In this document: in pieces, positions 49,801 to 59,684 of the stretch
Layout of the letters: each line of letters begins with the position of its first letter
Position numbering within the stretch: position 1 is the first letter of the stretch
DNA from: Pomacea canaliculata
Lineage: Eukaryota > Mollusca > Gastropoda > Architaenioglossa > Ampullariidae
Length of the DNA: 64,000 bases
NCBI RefSeq assembly: GCF_003073045.1
Contig: NC_037590.1
Span: 7,475,835-7,539,834, forward strand
Reading direction: 5' to 3'
Program-made: the position numbers and the translations under genes
Notes under the pieces: generated by a model
Told to the model about the DNA's origin: nothing
Database searches by the model: none
The model's input: only the letters and a program-made list of their open reading frames with translations

Positions 49801-52800
49801 GGGCGTCTTCGTCAATGTAGGCGATGTAAGGCAAGCCAGTGAAGAAGGGGGGCGAGTCCTGAACATCTTGTATTGTGATGAAGAGATCCGCTGTGGAGCT
49901 GAGACCGCCACCGTCCTGTGGAAAACAAAACATCTTGTGTTTCTTAACACCAATTACTTAAAAATACACTAAATAAAATATGATATGTAAATGCAAAGGT
50001 AACAACTTAAGACTTCCAAATATTTCACGATACAAAACAGGTGGCGATGTATGTCAACCGCTGCATCTATCCATCTGTGTCCCCGACTACCAGTATTAAC
50101 GGATCAACTCTATACATGCATTGATATGTATCCCAAATATGAGTTTTACTTTAAAGATACTTAAAAATGAGTTAATTGAGACTGTACATCTCTTGAGGGC
50201 AAATTTTTAATAGCTCCGTGTCCATCCATCTACTTTTCGGCACTAACATTTCTTCCCCAGTTCTGTTTAAAGGGTCAGGTACCAGAGCGAAAGACAAATC
50301 ATTTGTGAAAAATTACTGCGCCACACAAGTATCACATCGACTAGTTAGTCTCGATTCTCATTCTCTTAACACTCAGATATCCTCCTCATGGTCATATTTT
50401 TCAAAAGGAAGGGGCAAAACCTCCATGAAAGATGACACGTGGAAAAAGTCTTTCTTGAAATAAATACAAGCTTTAGTAACAGCAGCCTATGCGAGACTAA
50501 TGATGCTAAAAGTTCATGTGTAGGTGTCTGACCATTGCTGTCACGATGTAATGATAGAAGTTCGCTGTTTCGTAGTCCAGGGAACCATTGAGTGTAACCT
50601 TTCCAGAGACCAAATCGATGACAAATGTGCCTTGGACTCTCGCACTTTCAGACTGTGGATAAACACACTGCCGCAGAAAAAAGAAAAAAAAAACATAGAC
50701 AAATATACACACGAACGTGCGCGTACTCACAAACACACACACACCAACACAAACATGCACTTACATGCAATTAGTAACTTTTAGAGACAAAGTAAAGTCG
50801 CATTTCAGGGAGAATTCACAAGTAAGATTCATGCCTGTCATAGAGTTTCTAAGGTGTTAACAATCACTCATTATGTAAGATAGTTCAGCTTACAGTCATG
50901 TAATAGCTGACTGCGCCACCTTGTCCATTGTCCGGGTCCATGGCATTGATCTTAGTGTAAACAGTTGTTCCCACAGATGCGCCCTGCAAAATAAATACTT
51001 GATTGTTTTCTCCCTGGAATTCTTTCGCAATTATCAGACAGAACGTGTCCTTTTTGTACTGATATTGCTGAGACAGAGTTTCATTTTTTAATTATGTATT
51101 CTTATCATTGAGATGTCATTGCGGCTAAGATGGCTGAATATTATGATATCCGCCATACAAGCCATGAATATTATGACTCATTACTTCTCTTACTGACGAT
51201 ACAGAGGATAAATAAAAGTGTACTTGTCAGCCATACTTCCACAAAGGCTATCATGGGGTCAACGTACAATCACCACAACTTCAACAACACTTACATAACG
51301 CCAAATAAGGTCATCAGCCATCATTTCTGTCTCCCAAATCTCATAGCAGATAGTGACAAGGTAGTTTAGTGATCAAATTAATATCTATAGTCACGGGTGC
51401 TTTTAAAATATATTCATTATTTTAAAGAACAACGGCTAGCATTGTGTATTGTCATTCTTTTAATGTTAAGATAGTGTAAAATCATACTTCTGTCTCATCA
51501 AATGTTGATAATTGCATATCTGTGTCATTCACTGCATTCACACATACACACGCTAGTCTCTAGGAGTCGCTACCCGGTCAGGTTGAGGGATGTCTGCTAG
51601 GTTTTTTTTTCTTCTCAAACGTCCTTGTTTCCCAGTGCATTACACATTATTTCTCGTGTTGATTCGACCGATATCATTGCGCAGTCGTGCCTCCGTTTCC
51701 TCACAGAGAACTGATTCGAGGAATCATCTTCCGTGTTCGTTGGGGCTTAGTCGGTGCAACTTACAGACGAGGAATGGACAGCAAACTTCCATGTCCTTTC
51801 ACAGATTTGTGTCAAACTCTCGTCATAATACCGTCAAATAACTTGTTCAAGAGCAGCTAGCTTTTTTTTAGATATTTTTCGTCTACATCCGTATTCACAC
51901 ACATTCATGCACTCATGCTGGAAAGTTTGTATAAAGACAAAGTAAGCACACCTCTTGGACACCAGCAGTGTAGGGAAGGTTTCTAAATGTTGGGGCATTG
52001 TCGTTGACGTCCTCTACAATCAGCTGAGTGTGAATATTAAAAGTGTCCTGTAGATGAGACGGTTTTGTTATGTTATAACTATTGCATCGATAAAATTCTA
52101 TTGGCATTAAACAAGGCAACTAGTTATTTAGTTTCGAAGTGTTCACACTAAAATCTGATAAATATTGTCCAAACCGAAGAGTACAGAATTCACATTTCAC
52201 GTGCAGCAGTCCTGACACAGTCAGTGGTGCAACTTACGTCTCCTTCAGCAACAAAGACCAGATGAATAGCCCTCATGATCTGAAAAAACCCAAGAAATTA
52301 ATTTATGGTTTTACTTATTAATTTATGGTAGATTAATGACTCTGGAAAATCACTTCTTCTGCTAGCTCACACAACATTTTCAAGCGATGCTTTGAAGTAT
52401 TGAGAGAGATCTACCGCCTTGGTTTGCAATTCTTTATACAAAATGTGTGAAAATGGTTTTAGCAGCAGCAGCAGCAGCAGCAACAACAACAACAACAACA
52501 ACAATAATAATCATCATCATCATCTAATTTTCTAAAGCGAATTTTAAAATTTTCACACTGGTGAACATTCATTCATATTCATAGATAAAAAGGGACTGAG
52601 TACAGCTGTTCTGTTCTAATTTGCATTAGCTGTTATTTGTGTCAAGACTCACCTCCCAGTCTAACTCTGTGTTCAGTATCACATTCCACACGCCGTCTGA
52701 TCCGTTGACATGCTGAACCTTAACATACCTGTCGGAGTCACCTGTGCTCACTCTCATCTCACGATGGCCATCACTGTACTTGGCCGTCATGTTGAAAAGA

Positions 52801-53379
52801 ACCGTGCCTCGAGTGGTGTTCTCGAGGCAAGTGTAGTATTGCTCGATTGTTACCTTAGGCAGTGAAATAGCCTGTGCCAGCATCAACACTGTCCAGAAGA
52901 ATACACAAAGCAAAGGTAAAATACGAAACGCATAGGTACTGTGTTAAACAGATTCACTAAAAATCAAATTAAAATTGACTTAAACAGAAACAAATTAGCA
53001 ACACAGACGTCAGGACCTTTAAAAAGGTCTCAGCTAACGGGAGGAATGAGATCATCTTTTAATTGGACAGTTCTATGTACAGCTGTGACGTCACGAATGC
53101 TAACAGATTTGTTGCAAAGTGATGATAGAGAACGGAGGTGATTATTTGCCCAAATTTTGTGAAAAAGTATCTTGCACTAGGCTTTATCTATTATAAGAAA
53201 AAAGTTACAATCTCATGACTTTAATACATACGTGATCAGACAGGCGAAACACTTAAAAGCACAATGGACACCACATGTTCGTGCAGAAATATAGTTATTA
53301 AATTATATATAATGACAACAGGAATTTGAAACTTACAGAAATTTGTTGCAAGGCAACATCCCAGTATCCTTTTGTCCAT
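35779..53379 (-). CDS. Large transmembrane cadherin (CDH23/PCDH15-like membrane-adjacent region), complete, 35 exons
   Basis: A calcium-dependent adhesion-type protein of 1,847 aa; 35 exons total 5,544 bases and every splice junction keeps phase. Layout: signal peptide (1-23), about 13 cadherin repeats plus a 14th degenerate one (24-1567), a juxtamembrane domain (1568-1669), one TM helix (about 1686-1710) and a 137-residue tail. The repeats show LDRE, DxD and DxNDN-type calcium motifs, for example VNDNAPTF, VNDNPPVF, ANDNAPVF, VNDHAPEF. The juxtamembrane part (VGTDKIIRISFFHSKDDIRN...) resembles in layout the membrane-adjacent domain of CDH23/PCDH15-type cadherins; this is my judgement from pattern, not a search. 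The tail carries NNPVYGKE (NPxY) and SPVPPRKG (SH3-type). A paralogue follows at 59210-64000. Start choice: the ATG at 53379 gives a signal peptide once joined to exon 2. Exons are given in the ten segment entries below. Confidence 0.93.
37083..37228 (+). mobile_element. tRNA-derived SINE, tail type 2 (truncated)
   Basis: It contains TGTCCTGAGTTCAGATCTCG (B-box region) and GGCATCTGTTTACAGGGCTG, and ends with GAGAACACCAACACCTCCAT, like the tail of the copy at 10621-10806. It lies antisense in cadherin A intron 32. The head before 37083 is not recognisable. Confidence 0.65.
38003..39927 (-). CDS. Cadherin A exons 26-30: last EC-like and membrane-adjacent domain
   Basis: Exons 39697-39927, 39225-39313, 38789-38875, 38552-38617, 38003-38066. 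Exon 26 begins VTDADLEPN and ends with a repeat that lacks a final DxNDN linker. Exons 27-30 code the juxtamembrane part: VVGTDKIIRISFF, an acidic loop FIDDGIIDF and LLVHAVDKNDN. The second gene has exons of identical length and phase (89, 87, 66, 64 bases) here. Confidence 0.88.
40251..41182 (-). CDS. Cadherin A exons 23-25: EC12 (end) and EC13
   Basis: Exons 40969-41182, 40663-40829, 40251-40385. They hold NDTNDNSPKF, AFDPDIDA, PLDREKQSE and KDINDNPPIF. For exon 24 the acceptor at CTAG|AGGTCGG is required to keep frame; the AG two bases further would give a stop. Confidence 0.88.
41650..43153 (-). CDS. Cadherin A exons 20-22: EC9 to EC12 (first part)
   Basis: Exons 42846-43153, 42152-42673 (longest, 522 bases), 41650-41856. 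Motifs: GLNREEQ, VDANDNAPVF, ATDADEGVNG, GLDREIKD, LDVNDHAPEF, VTDQDLGQNS and the deviant linker IDVNLNAPQF. The frames running antisense at 42125-42589 are shadows of exon 21. Confidence 0.92.
43320..43412 (+). repeat. 20-bp minisatellite in cadherin A intron 19
   Basis: About four tandem units of the form AGACACTAATCACGTTTAGT with small differences between units. Confidence 0.85.
43639..45114 (-). CDS. Cadherin A exons 17-19: EC7 and EC8
   Basis: Exons 44666-45114 (one of the longest), 44318-44456, 43639-43833. They hold ASDNDTSAPNN, KLDREKED, LDINDEPPMF, ATDPDTDHL, CDRETADL and KDVNDNSPVI, all canonical cadherin calcium motifs. EC8 carries a longer A-F segment (NDRLLHVNNREVW) split by an intron. 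Confidence 0.9.
45459..46932 (-). CDS. Cadherin A exons 13-16: EC5 and EC6
   Basis: Exons 46865-46932, 46362-46602, 45968-46225, 45459-45531. They hold FDKDLGG, TTDRETTASY, SDVNDNPPVF, then ATDEDEQG and LDKNDNAPNF. A GAT/GAC microsatellite (45855-45895) lies in intron 15. Confidence 0.88.
45855..45895 (+). repeat. GAT/GAC microsatellite in a cadherin intron
   Basis: A run of GATGAC-type trinucleotides in intron 15 of cadherin A. It creates poly-Arg/His frames on the minus strand that are not part of the gene. Confidence 0.9.
47258..47840 (-). CDS. Cadherin A exons 11-12: EC4
   Basis: Exons 47688-47840 and 47258-47425. This repeat ends with EHVNEFAPEF and has lost the usual DxNDN. It also lacks a clear LDRE. 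Several NxT/S sequons (for example NMT, NNS, NGT, NET) are present. Confidence 0.85.
48249..49531 (-). CDS. Cadherin A exons 8-10: EC3
   Basis: Exons 49447-49531, 48961-49082, 48249-48452. Motifs include AQDGDRG, ALDRDMS and the linker RDVNNNPPTF, with N in place of D at a calcium position. The exon 10 donor is CGG|GTTCGT, a poor match, but the next exon joins in frame. Confidence 0.82.
49796..50983 (-). CDS. Cadherin A exons 5-7: EC2
   Basis: Exons 50894-50983, 50533-50667, 49796-49915. They hold AMDPDNGQGG, LDYETANFY and a linker QDVQDSPPFF. The linker deviates from the DxNDN calcium consensus. The exon 6 donor is ATG|GTCAGA, weaker than most. At exon 7 the donor after GTG (GTAAAC) fits better than one three bases earlier. 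Confidence 0.85.
51952..53379 (-). CDS. Cadherin A exons 1-4: signal peptide and EC1
   Basis: Exons 53337-53379, 52653-52888, 52238-52279, 51952-52047. Exon 1 codes MDKRILGCCLATNF and ends in a perfect GTAAGT donor. Exon 2 continues LLMLAQAIS, so the signal peptide spans the first intron. The mature protein begins near LPKVTIEQYY. EC1 closes with the linker EDVNDNAPTF in exon 4. An AGC/AAC microsatellite (52461-52524) lies in intron 2. Confidence 0.88.
52461..52524 (+). repeat. Compound (AGC)n(AAC)n(AAT)n(CAT)n microsatellite
   Basis: Four successive trinucleotide runs within intron 2 of cadherin A. They lie outside the coding exons. Confidence 0.9.
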
Positions 53380-56300
53380 CTTTTCCAAAAGATTGTGTTT
53401 CTGGCATAAAGAGTGAAGAAATTTAAGTACTAAGAACAAGTTTGATGCTTCTCTATTGCCTGAACTAAACTAGATTTTCCTGTTATAAATTAGTTTAGAT
53501 AGTCAAATATTCATCGTAGACACGAGAACGAGGCTTTTTATATTCTCTGTATTTTGCCAACTCTTAGTTCATTCATTTCATATTATTATTTATAAATTAT
53601 TCTACTTTTATGAAGCAGCAATGCTGTCACGACTTTTGCGCAGGCAATTTGGATATGACTGGATTGAATCTGATAAAAATACTATTTCCTAAAATCTGAG
53701 CTCTCTGTTCTGAAAAAAAGGAAAGAAGCTTACAAACATCAAAAAGATCAAGACCACAAACTTGACAAGTTACTCGTTAAGGCTATAGCTAATAAGAGAG
53801 CTGGGACTAAAAGTTAATTAAGTTTGTGTGTGGTTATTTGTAGCTTCACGGGTCTTGCATGTGTGCCTGGTAATATGTGTATACGGGTGTCTTCAAAAAG
53901 AAGGGTGCTCTTCGCTAAGACTTCAGCAAATAACATTTCTGCACCAAGCTCAGGTCAGTCATTTGAAACACGAATCGTACCCTGCTAACCCGTTCATGTG
54001 AAAGGTCCGAGATTTATCGCCATTTAATACAAGTGGTTCGTAGTTCAAAGCAAGAGAGTGATTTAAAAAGGGAAGGAACAGGACGCAAGAAGCCAGATTC
54101 AAACTTCGTAACCAGGTGCTAGCTCAATGGTTGACACCCAGCAGGTAGCTAACTCTCATAAATAATTAGCCGCTAATAAACTAAAGCTGTCTTAGCTGCT
54201 GCTTGGCGTCAGTCCTCGAGTTAGCACCTAGCGACCTTCTCTCCCCCTGGTCCTGGGGTGTGGTGGTTCCAGTCCATTATCGCATACAAGCGATAACATG
54301 CTAGAGAAAGATGGCGACTACTGCAAGCTAGTGCTATTAGTGTTGCTCATGCTGTCAGGAAATGGACCTTAGTAGTAGTAATAATAGGCCTTTGTATCTA
54401 TCTACTTACCTGTTTGCAATTCTGTGCAGATAATGATTCTATCTTAAATAAGTAGTGGTTAGTTATTCCATCGTTTGTTCCACGTATGACAACTGTTTCA
54501 ATCAGTCGATCAATGAGTGAAACTGTTTACAGCCCTCACAAGCAGTTCCTCGCTGTCTCCTTCATTGCCTACTACAGCTCATCAAGGAAGGGAAAAGAGA
54601 AGGAACGGAGCACATAGAGACTGAGAAAGATTGTGACATATGACCACGACGAGAATTCTCTATAAACGCCGATTTATACATTAAAACTGAGTCCTTAAAT
54701 CTCACTAAAGTATTACTAGTATTTAACTGAAGAAAATTTAATCCAATGTTTAATAATAAAATAAAAATAAAAACATTTACATACCGCATATCTAGTTTAG
54801 CACAAAGTTACAAAGTCTATTCTGTTATTTTGCAGAGCAATGGCAGCTAGTGCTAAAGCATGACGATTGAATATAATCAAGAAATACTAACGATATTAGA
54901 TAAGTTTACCACATTAAAATGTAAAAAAAAAGAGTAACAAGGACATTGACAGTTATAGATGTGTTTTGTGGATAGAAGTGAATGTATCTTGATAGCCTCT
55001 ACAATGACAAGTGTTTCTCAAAGCTGCCTGATGTTTACTATCAAATATTCTACCCTGCCCCCCTGTCAGACACTGCTCCTTGTGGTCGGATTGATTGCAT
55101 GGCACAAATAAAATGTACCTGGTCGTTTCTAGTGTCAAGCCAAGAGAAAAGCCGGGAGCGATAATATGGTCGGACATACAATTAATAAACTGTTATCTTG
55201 AAGTTATCTTCAAAATAAAAAAATAAATTAACCACAGGTGGATTTAGAGAGACCTCTTTTATAACACAGGCAGGATTCTCTTAATTAGTTTTACGACACG
55301 AACGTTCATAAAAAGGTATTTTAATGACTTACAGTTTTTATGCTTTTAAACAAAACTTTACTTCAAGGCAAAATGAGTTCTGGGCGTTACAGAAGTGTTC
55401 TGGTCACTGAAGACAGTGGGGCCCACACATCAAAAGACTCAATGCTAAGCACACCTGAATGCTTCTCAGCTAACTGGAGTTGTTTTGGAAGCCATCCCCA
55501 TCCTCACAAAACTTTTAATCTGGCTTAATAAAAGTAGACATTCCTGACAATACTACCCGAAATCTAGGAAAATATTAATATAAATTTTATAAAAACACGA
55601 CTTTCATACTAGCTACTATTAACTTGCTAAAATTAGTCTGAATACTCGACAAGACAAGTTATTGATCATCTGTATACTCAGGTGAGTGGTTCTTGGAAAA
55701 ACTAACGGCTTATCGAATTATTCTAATTACGCACTCTCTCTCCCTCTCTGTCTCTCACACAAGCTTTCATCTCTCACCAACATCATAGCCCTCAAACTGA
55801 AAAAGCCTCTTACCTTAGATTTTGTAAATTTCAGAGGAACCTTTGCCTCAGAAATGAAGGTTAATACAAGTCGATGTGTGTTCCGTATTTATCTCTTTAA
55901 AATATCCTACCGCACAGTCTAGTCTCACAACAGATACAGTTCTCAGTTCATTTAGTCCTGAACAAGGCCTTCTGGGAACGTTTCCCGATATAAATACAGT
56001 GTGCAGTCAGTTTAACCTGTGCAATGACTCCTGTACACACATCTGCACACACACCTGTACACACACCTGTGCCAACATGGTTCCACACATTCACAGGTCC
56101 TGCACACAACTCGCTAATCAAAGTGTCTCGAGATCCGGGTGGCGGGGAGGGAGTCAGAGTGCACCCAGTGAGAATGTAGGTATGGTCACCCGTCAGTCAC
56201 CTTATCACAGGCTAATCTTTTGTAGTTCCATTACTCCTCTTCCCAAACCGATAAGGTTGTCCTGTCCCTTGCCCTCTAACAAGATGTGTTTACAGTCATG

Positions 56301-59209
56301 CGAATTCCCCCTTCTCTCCACCCCAGGTAAAATTAATCATTATCAAACAGGAAGAACTACACTCACACTTCTATTTCTGCTGTCAACAGCTTACATTAAA
56401 CTCTTGTGAGTCACAAGGAAACAAAAGTGTTTGATCTCGCTATCACCAGGCATACACAGGGTCTCCCACATTTGTTCTTAACTCAGAAAGTAGAATCATC
56501 ATTACACAGATAATACAGAGAGTAATGTTGTCCAGAAAGAAACGGAAATCATTCGGCATCAATATTGCACATGCATCTTTTATTTAAAAAAAAAACAAAC
56601 AAAACAATAAACGGGGAACTGTCATTGATATTAAGATAAAGAGATTGAATTGCTGGCCGTAATAATTTGGTAATAAATTACTGGTCGTGCTGTTCTCGAA
56701 AGCCGCAAACTTTGTTTTCAAGTGCCGTGTTCGTGCTGTTTCTTGTCAACCAGCACTCAGCGCACTGGAAAGTATAGAGTTGCAACAGCCACTGGCGGTG
56801 AAGAAATGTTACTTGGGCATTCAGGTCAAATCACGTCCTTATTTGTTTTGCTGTTAAAAAACCCAATAACTTTTAGTATTCTAAAAACTTTCATCCTATT
56901 AAACAGAAACAGAAAAATTAACGAACTTTTCTTTACGTGACATAATGATTCGAATCAGAATTCTACAACGGGATTTTTTCCTTAAAACAATTCTATGAAA
57001 CTGTTACAAAGAAAGTTGACTACCAAATGTTTCAGGAACACGAAACAACCTCGTCACTCACGTTGACTACCTCCCTTGACATTAGAACTGTTGAGCCAGG
57101 TGACGTGACGTGACGTAACACATCCTAACGTTTAAGTTCGTTTTCTATTTGTTCGTGCAGTTACTTATCAGCACTCATCCATCGCTAATCTCTCTCTCCC
57201 TCTTCTTCTTCTCTCTCTCTCCTCTCTCTCGCACACTTCTCTTGAACTCGTTTTTTCAAATAGCTTCTTTGGAAACAAATCTTGACTTCGTCTTTACACT
57301 GTGCTTCACATTTGGCAGATTGATTGCGCACAGACATATTGAAAGGCACCGACTGTTTGTCCCTGTCAAGCCTTTGACCGCCCTAAGACTTTCTCTCGTT
57401 TGACAAGAAGGTCTGTCATTATGTACCCCACTATCTACTGTGAGGAAAGTAGCATAACAGACACAGAAGTAAACACGTCTTTGATGCTTTATTTCACGAT
57501 AAGCACACAGCTTCCTGATTTCTCTTGCGGTCGTCCTTATGATCGTTATCATCGTCCTCTTCTCACCACCAGCAGTACATTTATATACGCTTGCTAAAGC
57601 AATATTTTACATGGCATACACCGGTAGAGTTCGTTGGTCTCTGTTCTTAAAAATAACCAGAAATTATAGTTTGACATAGATTTGCTGTACATTCGATCTG
57701 ATTCTTCTTCTGGAACAAGATAATTGACATTTTACTTGATATTCTGCTTGGCATTTGACCCTTTTACTGAAAAGATTTTTGTTAGCAGAAAATCGACTAC
57801 ACGAAAAAAACACACCACCTTCATAATTTCAAGATTGAGCAATTATCTATTCAAAGAACTACATATAATTATGACAAAGATGCACATTTACATGCAGGCG
57901 AGGACCGGCAATCAGTGAAAAAAATCTTTTTCCTTCTCATACATGTGGTGTGCATACTACAAAGTAACAAACTGACAATGTATTCTTAATAATAGTATTG
58001 TACTTCAACTGCACTGAACAAACGTTTCACGTATTAATTAATATCGAAATTGCAATTAACAGCAATGCATGCGGACTAGAGTCAGAGAGTTTTACAAAAT
58101 TAATGACATGGCTTACAGAAACAAACAGGTGAGTGATACAGAGCCATTAAAGTGTGATATAATCCACTTTCCTAATATAGAGATAAAATAAAATGAAGTC
58201 CAGCTGAACGAAGGTTATGGAAAAGATAAATATTAAATATAAGCAAGGCTATGAATAAAACTGGACAGTAAAAGATAATCTCGTGTGTTGCGTCCCCTTA
58301 CAGAAAGACAAATGTTAATATACAAATGCTACATTTCTTAGCGTTTAATATTTACAGAAAAAATACAAATTTCAAAGCAGATATAATAATTTAAAACACT
58401 CTTTTTTTAAAAAATTTTAAATTGTACAACAGATTAATAAATACATGTAATACTGTTTAAACTTTACTATTGTGCAATTTGCTTCAAAATTAGTTAAGTT
58501 GGACGCAGTAATAGATATATTTCTTTTGATATTTAAATCAACATTCACCTCCTCCCTCCATCTTCCTTCATTGAATACTTGAAAACAAAAACAATTCACA
58601 ATCCACTTCGAGAAACTATGACAAAAGTCTAAGGTTAGAAAAAACTGGAAGGCAGCAAACACGTGTCCATTATTCGGCGGATCCATTAATGTTGTAGGTC
58701 AGGACAAAATGCATGGCGGCGAAAATGCATGGAAACGGAGCAGAAAGGAATTATTCACTTATGTTTGTTTTTAAAATGATATCCTCGTCTGACATAAGTC
58801 ATTTGCATGCATATATGTCTTTAACACAAATTTACAACAAGCCAAATGCATTAACAAGGTCCTATAAAAACATTATGCATTGTTCATACTTGAGAAAAAA
58901 GTTGAAATGCATGGGTACTCAAAACAAATTGTATTTGAAAATATTTATACCGTCTTCATTAATTAGTATTTTGTTAAAACATCGTTACAAAAAGAGAAAC
59001 GTGTAGTGTGGCGGGGCTCTGCTGTTGTTTCACTTCTGACAGGAAGCTTTAGAAGACTAGAAAATAATGTCTTTAGATGCGATTTTAAGTTGTCATTTGT
59101 AATTTGCACTTGTCACATCATGGCAGCAGTAAGTCCCACTCTCCTTTATTGTCCTTTTCAATGCCACACATAAATATTCTAGATTTTTGAACCTTTTAGG
59201 CCAGTCACA
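53380..59209. other. Interval between the two cadherin genes
   Basis: This holds the promoter and 5' UTR of cadherin A (right of 53379 on the minus strand) and the 3' UTR of cadherin B (left of 59210). I see no further exon. The 177-codon plus-strand frame at 55876-56409 includes a CACACA-type stretch and has no motif. A triple TGACG tract ending in TGACGTAA (57101-57118) and AATAAA-type words are present. No degenerate third cadherin copy is visible. Confidence 0.5.
57101..57118 (+). promoter_or_regulatory. Possible CRE/ATF-type site cluster
   Basis: Three overlapping TGACG units, TGACGTGACGTGACGTAA, the last of which forms the CRE-like TGACGTAA. It lies 3.7 kb upstream of the cadherin A start codon. 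Function is unproven, and a chance occurrence is possible. Confidence 0.25.
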
Positions 59210-59650
59210 TTAAAAATGGGAGGAATAGACGTTGCCATTGGAAACCTGCTTTGACACACCGTTTTTAGCATGCTCACTAGTTAGTTCGTGTTCTTGAAGG
59301 ACCTCATCCAGGAGCTTGTTTCCTTTTCTTGGAGGAAGGGGTGAACTGGTTTCCGTGCCGTACAGGTCCAACGTCACTTCCTGCTCGTCTGTCTCGTTTA
59401 CTTTTGCTGGACGGTTGTCGACGTTGTTGTCGTCAATCGAGTAGTAGTCGAAGCTGATGAAACAGAAACCAGTGAAGAATTTAATGGTTGATGTGATATA
59501 GTAACAAAATGACTTGGATGATGGTGGTAACAGCTTGTACAGGAGGCCTTCTTATGTCCTCAAATATTCTCGGACTGTGGCTATGTGGTCATTTAGTCTA
59601 GACTTTATTTGTTTGTACAGTTTTCATGTCCCCTGTAAGCAATTTCCCCT

Positions 59651-59684
<34 letters not shown>

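Noticed and set aside
55876-56409. A 177-codon plus-strand frame between the cadherin genes.
   Set aside because: The composition is driven by CACACA-type sequence, there is no motif, and it lies in the presumed control or UTR interval.
58417-58686. An 89-codon minus-strand frame just left of cadherin B, considered as a further cytoplasmic exon.
   Set aside because: Cadherin B already has a stop at 59210 that matches the stop position and tail of cadherin A, and the frame has no similarity to either tail.
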